This document shows positions 1-9,047 of a stretch of 64,000 nucleotides of DNA, in pieces; position 1 is the first letter of the stretch, and every line of letters starts with the position of its first letter. The notes beneath the pieces are model-generated. The model searched no databases. It was not told where the DNA came from and saw only the letters and a list, made by a program, of their open reading frames with translations. The stretch is from positions 32,252 through 96,251 of the forward strand of contig DAHXNO010000070.1 of NCBI GenBank assembly GCA_027365345.1. Reading direction: 5' to 3'. Position numbers and translations under genes: made by a program. This DNA comes from Granulicella sp. Lineage in GTDB: Bacteria; Acidobacteriota; Terriglobia; Terriglobales; Acidobacteriaceae.

Positions 1-139
1 CTTCGCCCAGCGGCTGGACGTCTCCCATCAATCCACGTTCCAGCCGTTTGATCCTGGCGACGATCAAACCGCGTACTGCCTCGTCGTTCAGCCCGTCGAG
101 CCAAACGGTGAATTCGGGCAAAGGGCGAATCGAAAACAT
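1..139 (-). CDS. RelE/HigB-type toxin (type II toxin-antitoxin), 3' end outside window
   Basis: The first 46 residues of a minus-strand protein are visible and the gene runs off the left edge. The N-terminus reads MFSIRPLPEFTVWLDGLND, followed by an Arg/Lys-rich helix ending in ERGLMGDVQPLGEG-like residues. This is the usual start of the small phage-derived Gp49/HigB-RelE killer proteins of about 100 residues, which are ribosome-dependent mRNA interferases or their relatives. In such pairs the antitoxin commonly follows the toxin, so it would lie beyond the window. A perfect palindrome sits 8 bp upstream of the ATG and is the likely autoregulatory or foreign operator. The family call is from recognised sequence pattern; activity cannot be judged from a fragment. 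Confidence 0.75.
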   Translation of the reverse strand, partial: MFSIRPLPEFTVWLDGLNDEAVRGLIVARIKRLERGLMGDVQPLGE

Positions 140-146
140 AGACGAT

Positions 147-164
147 TGTAATCGATCGATTACA
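147..164. promoter_or_regulatory. 18-bp perfect palindrome upstream of the toxin gene
   Basis: TGTAATCGATCGATTACA is its own reverse complement and lies directly in front of the toxin start. It has the look of a dimeric repressor operator, either of the toxin-antitoxin pair or of a LacI-type regulator (LacI operators often read TGTAATCGATTACA; here the centre is extended by CGAT). Its role is inferred only from symmetry and position. Confidence 0.5.
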
Positions 165-738
165 CTGTGGTCAACTCGATGATGCCGCTGGCGGAGGGCT
201 CCGCGGTGTGTCCTGTGGTTTGGGTCTCTTCCCGAAGGATGTTGCTGAGAGTCAGGTCAGCCGCTCTCTGCGCTTTGGTGGCGGCAGGAGCGGTGCGCCG
301 GTTGTCTTGCTCCGGCTGGGTGATCCAGTTCTGGATGGATGAAGTGGGGTTGCGACTGGTGTGCTGGTTGACGAGGGCCGGGGTTTGAGGGCGGACGGTG
401 GAGTGGCGGATGAAGGGGCCGCATGCACCTGGCGCAGTTTGATTGCATCGGGATGGGGCGCCAGCGTCTTGGACCGGCCGAGGTGATTTTGAATGGCGAC
501 GCCAGAGTGAGTTCGCAGGATCGTTCCTGCCAGGGTGAAGAAGGTGGGTTCCCGTCCAGGTTGAGTTCCCTTGGCTCTACGTTCCCTTGGTTTATGGACG
601 AACGCGGTATTCGACGTGGCAAGGGTGAAAGCCGAAGGGTGTCCATTGGTTCGCGAGGACGCGGGGACGGAATGGGAGGCAACGAAGCGCCTGCCCGGAG
701 GCAGCAGAGGGAGAGGGCTCTCCCTCTGCAGCGTTGGA
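165..738. other. Intergenic stretch with no supported gene
   Basis: Several overlapping open frames exist on both strands, but their Pro/Ser/Arg-rich translations have no domain character and no good ribosome site. I see no RNA gene or repeat here. Confidence 0.5.
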
Positions 739-855
739 TTAAATGTGCAGGTAGGCGGCTGTGGAGACCAGAAGACTGCCGGCGATGCTGAGCACGACGC
801 CACAGATGAAGAGGAACGGGGAGTTGTCAGAGACGAAATTGACCAAGGGTTTCAT
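739..855 (-). CDS. Small single-span membrane protein, 38 residues
   Basis: The ATG at 855 is preceded by AGAAAGG at good spacing, so this short frame is preferred over a longer one that begins further upstream. The product starts MKPLVNFVSDNSPFLFICG and has one hydrophobic segment at about residues 13-35, ending in AAYLHI. It is probably a one-pass inner-membrane peptide. No family is recognised and there is no obvious operon partner; the neighbouring FAD oxidoreductase ends about 550 bp away on the same strand. Confidence 0.45.
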   Translation of the reverse strand: MKPLVNFVSDNSPFLFICGVVLSIAGSLLVSTAAYLHI

Positions 856-1407
856 GGATATACCTTTCTGATGGGCTCCCCCATTCCGGATCGGAAAAGA
901 TCGCCTTTCAGCAGTCGCGAGCCTGAAGACGCCTCTTCTTGGAAGCCAGAAGGGGTTGTCTAAGAAGAAAGCAACTGAATGGCCAACAATATCTTTATTT
1001 GAATCAACAACATAGAATCCAGAGGAGGACGCAGTGTGCAGCATTTTGCATAGACTTTCTGGACTTGTTTGCCACTATGTTTTTCGGTTGGCTCCTCTTG
1101 GGTGAGCACGGCAGAAGCCGGGTAACAGGGAGCTGCGGCGACAAAGGCATGTCGCAGGCGTATGAGGGGCTGTCTGCTAGAGGATCGGTTTGGCTGGGGC
1201 TGGTTTGCCGGGGCTGGTCAGCTGGGTGCAGGGGGGCGCCGTTGCTGTGGAGATGTAAGGCGGGCACCCTAGGGCAAATGGCGTGGCTTCGCCCATGGCT
1301 CCGAGATAGGCTTCGCCTTGGGCTTCCCGTCTGGCTTCGCTTGGGGTTCTGTGGGAGATCTGGAGTTCTGGAGATCGATTGGTTCGAGCTAGGCCGGATG
1401 CCGGCGT
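856..1407. other. Intergenic stretch with a short tandem-like repeat, no supported gene
   Basis: No convincing coding frame is present. The right part (1284-1355) carries three 24-bp units, each beginning with a GGCTTCGC core, listed separately. Confidence 0.45.
1284..1355. repeat. Three imperfect 24-bp direct repeats
   Basis: The decamers TGGCTTCGCC (1284), AGGCTTCGCC (1308) and TGGCTTCGCT (1332) are spaced exactly 24 bp apart, and parts of the intervening bases also match (TGGGCTTC-like). It lies just downstream of the stop codon of the FAD oxidoreductase gene. Function unknown; it could be replication slippage. Confidence 0.5.
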
Positions 1408-2556
1408 TCATCCGGCTACGGGCTGCGAGACGACAACCGCTTGACCGGCGGCGACGCGGGTCAGTTTTGCGGTTACACGCATCACGCCGGGCCAGATGCG
1501 GAGGCAGAATGGCAACACCGCACGCGCGAGGCTGTTGTTGATGCCGTCCGCGGCGAATTCGGCGAGGCGCATCTGGGGCAGCAGTGCGGAGCGTAAACGA
1601 GCCTGGAAGAGCGGGGCGGGTTCGTCTGCAAGGAAGGCCGCTACGGCGCAACGAGCCGTGTGCAGCGCGATCGATATGCCATCGCCGGTGAAGGATGGGA
1701 TGACCGCGGCCTGGTCGCCGACGCAGTAGAGGCCTTGCTCCGTTGTGCGGCGAATGTATCCGTAGGGGATGCGGGCGACCGAGATTGGCTTTTCGAGCAA
1801 GGGCTCCGCTCCTGCCAGCCGCAGGGCAAGATGCGGGCACGCCTGTTGCATCCGGAGCAGGAGTTTGTCCCAGCGATAGCCGGCGCGTGCGAGGTGCGGC
1901 TGCTGCACAACCCAGCAGAGATTGGCGACGCCGCCTTCCACCGGCTGGATGCCACCGTAGCCGCCGGGATAGAGCATCAGCTCTGAGGCGTTGGCGAGCT
2001 CGGCGGCTTGCGCGGGCTGAAGCCTGTAATACATCTTGAACGCGACCCAACGCTGCGGGTCGTCAGGGCGCGGGAAGCTGCGCAGATCGTGCTTTCCTGT
2101 GGCGAGAATGGCGGTGGGCGCCGTATAGACAGAGCCGTTATCGAGTTTGGCCTGCCAGGCTCCGGCGGGTGTACGGGTGAGGGACTCCACGCTGCGGCCG
2201 GCCTCAACGCGAACTCCAGCGGCCTTGGCCTCGGCTATGAGGGCGGTGTCTAATGCCTTGCGGGTGAGCGACTTGGCAGGGAAAGGAAGGGGCGCCTCCG
2301 CGGCGCGCCTTGCGGCGGCGAGGCGAACGTTGGCGATGTGCGCCGCACCCAGAGAGACGACATCGATTCCAAGAGCGTCGAGGTCCTCCAGCGCTTCACC
2401 GCTGAGAAACTCTCCGCATACTTTATGGCGTGGCGCGGTTTCGCGCTCGATCAATCGTACGGCTCTTCCGTGGCGAGCCAGCGCAATGGAAGCAGCACAG
2501 CCCGCAACCCCACCCCCAAGAACCAACACTTCGTCCTGCAAATCGCTGCTCCTCAT
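1408..2556 (-). CDS. FAD-dependent oxidoreductase, geranylgeranyl-reductase / flavin-hydroxylase-like
   Basis: A 382-residue protein with an N-terminal Rossmann FAD motif (VLGGGVAGCAAS, about residues 11-22), a following acidic residue in LIERE, and the C-terminal FAD signature CVGDQAAVIPSFTGDG typical of the PHBH / geranylgeranyl reductase superfamily. HKVCGEFLSGEAL near residue 50 is also typical. The ATG at 2556 is chosen because the Rossmann strand begins immediately after it. Known relatives beside type III polyketide synthases hydroxylate or oxidise the phenolic product (SrsC in Streptomyces). The PKS genes lie 2.5 kb upstream on the same strand, separated by an opposite-strand gene, so a shared pathway is likely but a shared transcript is not. 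Confidence 0.8.
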   Translation of the reverse strand: MRSSDLQDEVLVLGGGVAGCAASIALARHGRAVRLIERETAPRHKVCGEFLSGEALEDLDALGIDVVSLGAAHIANVRLAAARRAAEAPLPFPAKSLTRKALDTALIAEAKAAGVRVEAGRSVESLTRTPAGAWQAKLDNGSVYTAPTAILATGKHDLRSFPRPDDPQRWVAFKMYYRLQPAQAAELANASELMLYPGGYGGIQPVEGGVANLCWVVQQPHLARAGYRWDKLLLRMQQACPHLALRLAGAEPLLEKPISVARIPYGYIRRTTEQGLYCVGDQAAVIPSFTGDGISIALHTARCAVAAFLADEPAPLFQARLRSALLPQMRLAEFAADGINNSLARAVLPFCLRIWPGVMRVTAKLTRVAAGQAVVVSQPVAG

Positions 2557-2701
2557 GCTCAGGATCTTCCACCAATCCGTAGCTGGATTCTCTATTGAGA
2601 GTAGACGACGTGGAGAGGGCTTCGCTGCCGATTCTGAACGAATCGTCATATAGCTGATGGGAGTACGCTCGACGGGATGAGGCGTCCAAAAGAGGAGAAC
2701 G

Positions 2702-3493
2702 ATGCATGGAAAGAAGCTGAACGCTCCCAGAGTGTGCGCCCTGATTGTGTTGATGGGGATTCCGGCGGCTGCGGCGGAACAGATTCCGGTTCGACACGTC
2801 CAACTGCCGATGCAGCGGTGGATGGTGACGCGCTCCCAGACGGGAGCGACGCTTGCGCGGGACGAGTTCACGCAGTCGGTTCAGGGAGACGAGGTGACGA
2901 TGCGCCTCACCTTGCACTTTCTGGATGGATCTGTGGACGAGGAGACGACGAGCTACCGGCAGCAGGGGACGTTCCGGCTGCTGGGGGACCGTCAAATCGA
3001 AAGAGGGCCTTTTTTTGCGAGGCCGGTGGACTTTACGGTGGATGCGGTTACGGGCGTGCTGACCAGCCGCAGCACGGAGGCGGGTGGCGGGAGCAGAGTG
3101 GAGAGCCGACAGATGGATCTGCCGGCTGACATTGCGAATGGGATTGTTGGGACGCTGTTGTTGAATGTTCCGCGGCATACAAAGCCGTTTTCCGTGGATA
3201 TGGTGGCTCCGGTGGAGGGTGGGCGGCTGGTTCAGCTCCTGATCTCGCCGGAGGGTGAGCGGCCGTTCAAGATGGATGGCCAGAACCTGACAGCCACGGT
3301 GTTCCGGATTCATCCGGTGCTGGGCGGCCTTGTGGGGTTGATTGCGCGCCTGCTGGGAATGCAGCCAAAGGATGTGATGGTGTGGATTTGGGAGGGCTCG
3401 GATCCGGCGGTGGTGAGGATCGTTGGGCAGCTTGGGGGCTCAGGTCCGGTGGTGACCTCGGATCTGGTGGGCGCCAGCTTTGGCAGGCCGTAG
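2702..3493 (+). CDS. Secreted protein of unknown function, 263 residues
   Basis: ATG at 2702 follows a strong AGAGGAG site. Residues 1-25 form a signal peptide (basic MHGKKLNAPRVCALIVLMG, then PAAAAEQ cleavage region). The mature part is predicted mainly beta, with a stretch of polar strands (TTSYRQQGTFRLLGD) and a hydrophobic patch around HPVLGGLVGLIARLLG that could be a hairpin rather than a true membrane span. It resembles periplasmic DUF3108-like beta proteins in style, but no motif fixes a family. It sits between the PKS-associated genes and is transcribed oppositely. Confidence 0.7.
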   Translation: MHGKKLNAPRVCALIVLMGIPAAAAEQIPVRHVQLPMQRWMVTRSQTGATLARDEFTQSVQGDEVTMRLTLHFLDGSVDEETTSYRQQGTFRLLGDRQIERGPFFARPVDFTVDAVTGVLTSRSTEAGGGSRVESRQMDLPADIANGIVGTLLLNVPRHTKPFSVDMVAPVEGGRLVQLLISPEGERPFKMDGQNLTATVFRIHPVLGGLVGLIARLLGMQPKDVMVWIWEGSDPAVVRIVGQLGGSGPVVTSDLVGASFGRP

Positions 3494-3526
3494 GTTTTGA
3501 AGCAACGGGATGGCGGCGAGGTAAGG

Positions 3527-4183
3527 TTAGATATCGCCGGCTGGGGATGCGTTGCGGCGGGTGGTGAGTTCATGCCAGTTCAGGCCGAGGTCCACGATGA
3601 GCAGGGAGGCGAGGGTGAAGGCGATGACGCCGACGGCGGCGAGGACGTCGCCCAGGTGGCTCCAATAGGCCGGCCAGAGATTGAGGATGCGGCTGGAGAC
3701 GAAGGTGAATGTGACGGCGTAGGAGCGGGCCATCCACTGGCGATGCACTTTGATCTGACGGTTGCGCGCGGTGATGAAGGCGGCCGTGGTGCAGACCATC
3801 CAGGCAGCCGCTTGCATGGAGGTTCCGGGCAAGCCGGGGCGGCCAGCCGCGAGTGCGATGCCGGTGAAGGAGCCGACAAAGACTGAGAGGACGTACAGGA
3901 GCCCGAGACGGCGATGGAGTGCAAGGTGGCGCTGGCGAAATCGCGAGGAGAACTGGAAGGGGCCGGCGAGCAGAGCGGTGAGGCCTGCCAAGGTGTGCGG
4001 AATGAGGAGATGGCGGTCTGCGATGACCTGCAGACGGTAGGCGTGATACATCGGATAGTCGGTGACGAGGAGCAGCTCTGAGGTGATGAAGACGAAGAGC
4101 GTGATGAGGCCGAGCGAGACCCAGAGGGCGATTTTGAATCGGGAGGCGGAAGATTTGGGGGCAATCAGAGTGGATGTGGACAT
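3527..4183 (-). CDS. DUF2306 family integral membrane protein
   Basis: A 218-residue protein with about six hydrophobic segments. The diagnostic DUF2306 features are present: an H..LAGLTALLAGPFQF segment, then RQRHLALHRRLGLLYV, and later KVHRQWMARSYAVTF, where the paired His/Arg residues suggest haem or metal binding within the membrane. Biochemical function is unknown. It lies downstream of the methyltransferase gene in the same orientation with a gap of about 125 bp, so it may belong to the polyketide operon, perhaps acting on a lipid product. Confidence 0.75.
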   Translation of the reverse strand: MSTSTLIAPKSSASRFKIALWVSLGLITLFVFITSELLLVTDYPMYHAYRLQVIADRHLLIPHTLAGLTALLAGPFQFSSRFRQRHLALHRRLGLLYVLSVFVGSFTGIALAAGRPGLPGTSMQAAAWMVCTTAAFITARNRQIKVHRQWMARSYAVTFTFVSSRILNLWPAYWSHLGDVLAAVGVIAFTLASLLIVDLGLNWHELTTRRNASPAGDI

Positions 4184-4307
4184 GATTTGCTTCTTCTAGG
4201 GTTGGACGCGGGGAAGCGGCGTGCGGTGGTGGACGCCGGGGAGAAGATGCAGGCCGAGCCTGAGCCCGCGGGTTGCTTGCAGAGGGCGGGGACGGGCTGC
4301 GGTAGCG

Positions 4308-5021
4308 TCATTTCCACCGTCCTACGCACAGACGGCCCGGCCTCCAGCGCTCCACAGTGACGGTTTCCAGTGGGATTCCGGCGGTGGCGAGCAGGCGGCG
4401 CCAGTCTTCTTTGCGAAAGGCGCGGCGGAAGGAGACGGGGCCATCATGGCGCACCAGCGGGTGCCAGGGCACCAAGCCGAACAAGCGGCTGGTCCGTTCG
4501 GAGCGCTCCAGATCGTTGATGAACCAGCCACAGGTGGCGGTGGTCTCCATCCATTGGAGCAGCGAGACGATCTGTTCGTCTTCCAGGTGATGGACCATGA
4601 GCGAGCTGACGATGATGTGTACCGGCTGATCGGATTGATAGGCCAGGGCATCGCCGGTGATCCAGGTGATGCCCAGTTCGGCAGGGGTGAACTCCTGTGC
4701 GGCGCGCGCGGCAAGAGGGTTGAGATCGATCCCGGTGAGTTGCACGGGGATGGCGCGTCTGGAGGCCCAGTGCGCGATGCGGCGGAGGAGGTCACCGCCT
4801 CCGCTACCGACATCGAGGATGTGCACGGGACCGGGGAGACCGAGGGGCAGAGGCTTGAGCCAGGCAAGGGTTGGGCGGTAGCCAAGGAACCAGCGATTGA
4901 TTCTTTCGAGGGTGCGCAGGCAATCGCGGAAGTCTTCATAGGAGCAGTCGCCATCCATCCACTCCGGCAAGTCGCGCGGAGAGGCGCGGCGGCTGAAGTC
5001 GGCGGAGGAACTAGACGGCAT
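4308..5021 (-). CDS. SAM-dependent methyltransferase of the type III PKS cluster
   Basis: A 237-residue class I methyltransferase. Motif I is LDVGSGGGDL (about 69-78), motif II LTGIDLNP, and the region SSLMVHHLEDEQ matches the post-motif of UbiE/quinone-type enzymes. The start codon overlaps the 3' end of the PKS gene by 11 bp, indicating translational coupling. Bacterial type III PKS operons often pair the synthase with an O- or C-methyltransferase acting on the alkylresorcinol or pyrone ring (SrsB). I infer that role; the exact acceptor is unknown. Confidence 0.85.
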   Translation of the reverse strand: MPSSSSADFSRRASPRDLPEWMDGDCSYEDFRDCLRTLERINRWFLGYRPTLAWLKPLPLGLPGPVHILDVGSGGGDLLRRIAHWASRRAIPVQLTGIDLNPLAARAAQEFTPAELGITWITGDALAYQSDQPVHIIVSSLMVHHLEDEQIVSLLQWMETTATCGWFINDLERSERTSRLFGLVPWHPLVRHDGPVSFRRAFRKEDWRRLLATAGIPLETVTVERWRPGRLCVGRWK

Positions 5022-6072
5022 GAAAGCGCATGGTCTCCGCGGTCAGTCCGGGGCCGAAGGACATGGCGCATCCCTGCTGCCCTGGCTGCGCCTGCTGCAG
5101 CATCTGCTGCAAGACAAACATGACGGTGGCGGATGACATATTCCCGAAGTTTGAAAGGACGTTGCGCGAAGCGGCGAGGGCGTTGGGCGACAGATCCAGA
5201 CCGCGCTCGACGGCGTCCAGAACCGAGCGGCCGCCGGGATGCACGGCCCAGAGATCGATGTTGGGGGCTTCGGCCATCAGGCCGCCCTGATGAAGGGCGC
5301 GGCCCAGCTCTCCTGGCACCTGCCCGGAGAGGAGCATGTCAAAGCCCAAGCCGCGAATCTTCCAGGTGATGAGGTTGCGGGTCTCCGGGACCATCACGGC
5401 GTGGAAGCTATCCATAGCGAAGCCCTGCTGCTGCGCGGTGATGAGGCTGGCTGCCGCGCCATCGGCAAAGACAAGGAAGGAGAGCACTTGTTCGAGGTCC
5501 TGGGTTTCCTGCAGGTGCAGGGAGCACAACTCAAGGTTGAGCATGAGGACGCCGGCGCTGGGGTTGGAGCGCACGATGTGCCGGGCGAGTTTGAGCGCAT
5601 TGATAGCGGCGTAACATCCCATGAAGCCGACCATGGTGCGCTCCACGCTGGTGGAGAGCCCGAGGTGGTCGACGATCTCAAAGTCCAGCCCTGGGGCGTA
5701 GAGTCCGGTACAACAGGTAACCAGGACATGAGTGATGCCGGCGCGCTCCTGCTCATTGAGCGCGAGTCCATCGACCGCGTTCTTCATGAGAACTGGGGCG
5801 CATTGCTCAAACACGTGCATTCTCTGCGCGGTATCAGGGAAGCTGCCGCGGCGATAGAACTTGTGGGCGTCATGCGAGGAGAAGTGGATGGGGGTGTGGT
5901 GGGGATTGAGGAAGGAGTAGCGATGGGAGATTTCAGCTCGGCTTGCCATCCGGCGGAAGAGCGCACGCAGCCGAGGATCATCCAGCATTTGTTCTGCAAA
6001 GGCGACGAATGCGTCGTGCACGTCATACTCTGGAACAGCCGTGGCGATGCGGTTGATGTAAGCCGTTGTCAT
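5011..6072 (-). CDS. Type III polyketide synthase (chalcone/stilbene synthase family)
   Basis: A 353-residue protein with the full Cys-His-Asn triad: C153 in VGFMGCYAA, H278 in WAVHPGG and N311 in NFGNMSS, plus the C-terminal SFGPG loop. ATG at 6072 has AAGGA upstream; an in-frame TTG 21 bp earlier is less likely. The enzyme condenses an acyl-CoA starter with malonyl-CoA to give resorcinols, pyrones or naphthols. With the coupled methyltransferase and the nearby flavin enzyme it resembles phenolic-lipid operons, so a long-chain alkylresorcinol or alkylquinone is the best guess. Starter length cannot be read from the sequence. Confidence 0.92.
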   Translation of the reverse strand: MTTAYINRIATAVPEYDVHDAFVAFAEQMLDDPRLRALFRRMASRAEISHRYSFLNPHHTPIHFSSHDAHKFYRRGSFPDTAQRMHVFEQCAPVLMKNAVDGLALNEQERAGITHVLVTCCTGLYAPGLDFEIVDHLGLSTSVERTMVGFMGCYAAINALKLARHIVRSNPSAGVLMLNLELCSLHLQETQDLEQVLSFLVFADGAAASLITAQQQGFAMDSFHAVMVPETRNLITWKIRGLGFDMLLSGQVPGELGRALHQGGLMAEAPNIDLWAVHPGGRSVLDAVERGLDLSPNALAASRNVLSNFGNMSSATVMFVLQQMLQQAQPGQQGCAMSFGPGLTAETMRFHAV

Positions 6073-6603
6073 GTGTAAAAGTCCTTCAAGCAAGGATACC
6101 GGGAATCAACTGTTCTGCGCGCCCAGGAGAAGCGAAATTGGGAGGCGACGGCATCCCGCGACGACATAACGGCTATAGTTGTTGGGACGAAATCGCCGAT
6201 GGTTGGATAGCCGTTTACGGGCCGGGCCCCAGATGACGATTTGTTCATCTCGTGGTTCGGCCCGAGTCTGGCGGAGGGGTCTGGCGCGCTGTACCGGGCA
6301 GGTAAAGGGAGCAGATGGCTTGGAACCGCCGTGGAACGGCTGAGCCGGATGGTGAAGGCGAGGGCGACGGAGCGAAGCGCCGACCGGCGCGCTGGCTATG
6401 GCTGGGATGCAGGACTGGGCGCCGATGAGGTCTCAGGAATCAACGCGCAAGACCGCTCTCTCTGAGAAGAGGGTTGAGATCGACTGCGCTGTGGCGTGAA
6501 TGCCGACGCAGCCTTTCTATCTAGCCAAAGGGAGAGACGGTGGGCGAGTGGGAAGTGGATCCACTCGCCCGCCGCGCGCGATTTGGCGGGTTGGGGCGGC
6601 ATG
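6073..6603. other. Intergenic region between PKS operon promoter and TPR gene end
   Basis: Holds the promoter of the PKS operon (not resolvable to -35/-10 boxes by eye) and the 3' flank of the TPR lipoprotein gene. No supported coding frame. Confidence 0.4.
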
Positions 6604-8898
6604 TTAGCTGATGGAGTGCAGAGCCTGATCCGCACTCTTGCCAACCTCCGTGTTGGGAGCCAGCGTGGACGCCTTCTTGAGATGGGCTATGGCATCGGCC
6701 TTGTTGCCGAGTTTGCTGTCTATCATGCCGAGATGGTACTGAATGTCGGCGTTGTCCGGGTCGGACTTGACGGCGGTTTCGAGAAGATCGCGAGCTGATC
6801 CGTAGGTGCCTTTGAGATAGTAGGCCCAGGCGAGGGTATCGGCGGTGGCGGGAGAGTTGGGCAGGCCGCGATGAGCGACCTCAGCCAAGGAGAGCGCCAC
6901 GTCGATGTCCTGATGATGCTCCATCATGAGATAGGCGAGGTTGTTGGCGGCGTTGGGGTCATTGGGCTGAAGGGCGAGAGCCTTCTTGTAGTCGGCCTCG
7001 GCGGTGGTGGGGTCAGCTACGGCCTCTTCCAAGGCGCCCAGAACGGTGTAGCCGTGGGCCTGGTCGGGATGGGCGGCTGTCCAGCTCTTCCAGGAGGCAA
7101 GCGCGGCATGGGGATCTCCCTGCGCTACCTCGGCACGGGTGTAGTTTGCGATGGCGTCGTTATCGGAGGGGTTGAGTTGCATGGCCTTCTGCGCGGAGGC
7201 GATGGCTGCCGCGTTGTCGTTGGAGCGCATCTGGATCTCAGAGAGGAGGTCATACAACTGGCTGTTGGAGGGGGCTTTGGCGATCTGCTGTTGCACTCGG
7301 GCGAGAGCCTGAGGAAGCTGGTTCTGGTGCAGATCGTAGCCGACCAGAATGCCCAGAGCGGCAACGTCGTTAGGATTGACGGTGAGGGCCTGTTCGAGGT
7401 ACTTTTCGCCGTCTGGAACGTTGTTCTGGCTGAGCCGCAGAGCTCCAAGCTCCTGGAGGGCGTCGAAGTTGTTGGAGTTCTTGGCGATGGCAGTCTGGAG
7501 ATCGGCGGCGGCATCTTCGGTCTGGTTTTGATGGACTTCAGCCACTGCCTTCCAGAGATAAGCCTGGGAGGAGTTTGGGTAGTTCGCCAGCGTGTTGGTG
7601 GCGACCTGCATGAGGAGGGTGAAGTCGCCCAGTTGATTGGCGACGGTGGCCAGACCGGATTGAGCGGCGAGATTGTTGGGCTGGAGACGGGCGGCAGCCT
7701 GGAAGCTCTGCTCGGCGTCGGGGAGATCCCCTTTGGCGAGAGCGGCCTGGCCGAGCCAGATTTTGATGGGGATGTTGTCCGGCCAGTTGGTCTCTTCTTT
7801 TTGGAGGGCGAGGAAGGCGTTATCCGCATGCCCGGCCTGTAGGAGCAGCATCGCGTTGAGAACGGCGACATCCGGAGCGGTGGCGTTGGACTTCATGAGT
7901 TGATCCGCGATGGTTCTGGCCTGGGCGAAGTTTTGCTGCTGGATGAGAATGTGCGCGTAGGTGATCTTGAGCGGAACGCTGCCCGGATGCTTGGCGACCA
8001 GAGCGGCGTAGACCGAGGAGGCTTTGTCCACCTGATGAGTGCCGGCGTAGTAGTTCCATAACAGGTCGGCTCCCTGCTGGGTGTCAGAGAGGAGTTCCGT
8101 GCCCTGTTGCAGGGTAGCCTCGGCGGCTGCGGTGTTGCCGTTGTGGATATCAAGGGCAGCTAACTCCAGACGGAAACGGATGTTTTTGGGATCGAGGTCG
8201 ACAGCGGTCTGGGCCTGCTGCTGGGCTCCCTGCATGTCGCCATTTTGGGCGAGGACGCTGGAGAGGGCGCTATGGGCCGCGGCGTTCTTGGGATCCAGAG
8301 CGATGGCCTTCTGCAGTTCGGCTTGGGCAGCCTGCTTCTGGGCTGGGTCGCGAAGTTCAATGAGACCGAGGGCGGCATGAAAGTTGGAGTTGTTGGGTTC
8401 AAGCGCGAGAGCGTGCTGAACCTGCTGGAGAGCCTCAGCGACGTTTCCCTGGGCCAGGGCGATGTTGGAGAGCAGCACCATAGCGTTGGCGTTGTTGGGC
8501 TGAAGGGCGAGGATGGCGTTGGCTTGATCCTTAGCGCGGGGGTACTGACGGCCGGCCAGCAGCAGATCTCCTATATCCATGCGAGCCTGGATGTTGTGGG
8601 GATCCAAGGCGACGGTGCGCTGGAGTTCGCTGAAGGCTCCGGCGAAGGCGCCCAACTGCAAGTAGGCTTTGGCGAGATCGTAGTGCGCCGCAGCGTAGTT
8701 GGGATCGATTTTGATGGCGTTGGAGAACTGAATGATCGCCTCCTGCTGCTTGCCCTCGGCGGCATAGTGCTCGCCGCTTTTGAGGTATTTCGCCTTCCGG
8801 ACGTTGGGATCGCGAGTGCAACCCTGCAGTACGGTTGCTCCGATGAGAACCGCGCATAGCGCGACGGGCTGAAACATTCTCTGTCTTTTGAGCATCAT
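6604..8898 (-). CDS. prsT: PrsT-like TPR-repeat lipoprotein of the exosortase/EPS system
   Basis: A protein of about 764 residues. The N-terminus is a lipoprotein signal (hydrophobic run ending in ATVLQGC, Cys lipidated), and the rest is an almost unbroken series of TPR units, each with the ALxLxPNNxxA signature (for example AIKIDPNYAAAHYDLAKAYLQLG). This size and architecture match the PEP-CTERM/XrtA-associated TPR protein PrsT, which is probably periplasmic and helps polymer or protein export. Four consecutive ATG codons (8904-8893) follow AGAAGG, so the exact start is ambiguous; the third gives the best spacing. It follows epsI on the same strand after about 150 bp. Confidence 0.85.
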   Translation of the reverse strand: MMLKRQRMFQPVALCAVLIGATVLQGCTRDPNVRKAKYLKSGEHYAAEGKQQEAIIQFSNAIKIDPNYAAAHYDLAKAYLQLGAFAGAFSELQRTVALDPHNIQARMDIGDLLLAGRQYPRAKDQANAILALQPNNANAMVLLSNIALAQGNVAEALQQVQHALALEPNNSNFHAALGLIELRDPAQKQAAQAELQKAIALDPKNAAAHSALSSVLAQNGDMQGAQQQAQTAVDLDPKNIRFRLELAALDIHNGNTAAAEATLQQGTELLSDTQQGADLLWNYYAGTHQVDKASSVYAALVAKHPGSVPLKITYAHILIQQQNFAQARTIADQLMKSNATAPDVAVLNAMLLLQAGHADNAFLALQKEETNWPDNIPIKIWLGQAALAKGDLPDAEQSFQAAARLQPNNLAAQSGLATVANQLGDFTLLMQVATNTLANYPNSSQAYLWKAVAEVHQNQTEDAAADLQTAIAKNSNNFDALQELGALRLSQNNVPDGEKYLEQALTVNPNDVAALGILVGYDLHQNQLPQALARVQQQIAKAPSNSQLYDLLSEIQMRSNDNAAAIASAQKAMQLNPSDNDAIANYTRAEVAQGDPHAALASWKSWTAAHPDQAHGYTVLGALEEAVADPTTAEADYKKALALQPNDPNAANNLAYLMMEHHQDIDVALSLAEVAHRGLPNSPATADTLAWAYYLKGTYGSARDLLETAVKSDPDNADIQYHLGMIDSKLGNKADAIAHLKKASTLAPNTEVGKSADQALHSIS

Positions 8899-9047
8899 CA
8901 TCATCCTTCTTTCTTCCCTTGAGGTCGTGAATCTTTGGAGGGCGGGTAGGTAGCGGTTCCCGGCGGGACAGACCGGGCGGCCGGGCAAAACAAAATAGGT
9001 TGGAGCTTTCCAACCGTCACCGGCCGGGAGTTGTGATCCGGCGCGAG

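Noticed and set aside
252..803. Long minus-strand open frame (183 codons) near the left edge
   Set aside because: Translation is Pro/Ser/Thr-rich without domain blocks, no ribosome site, and it overlaps a better small gene; typical of GC-rich noncoding frames.
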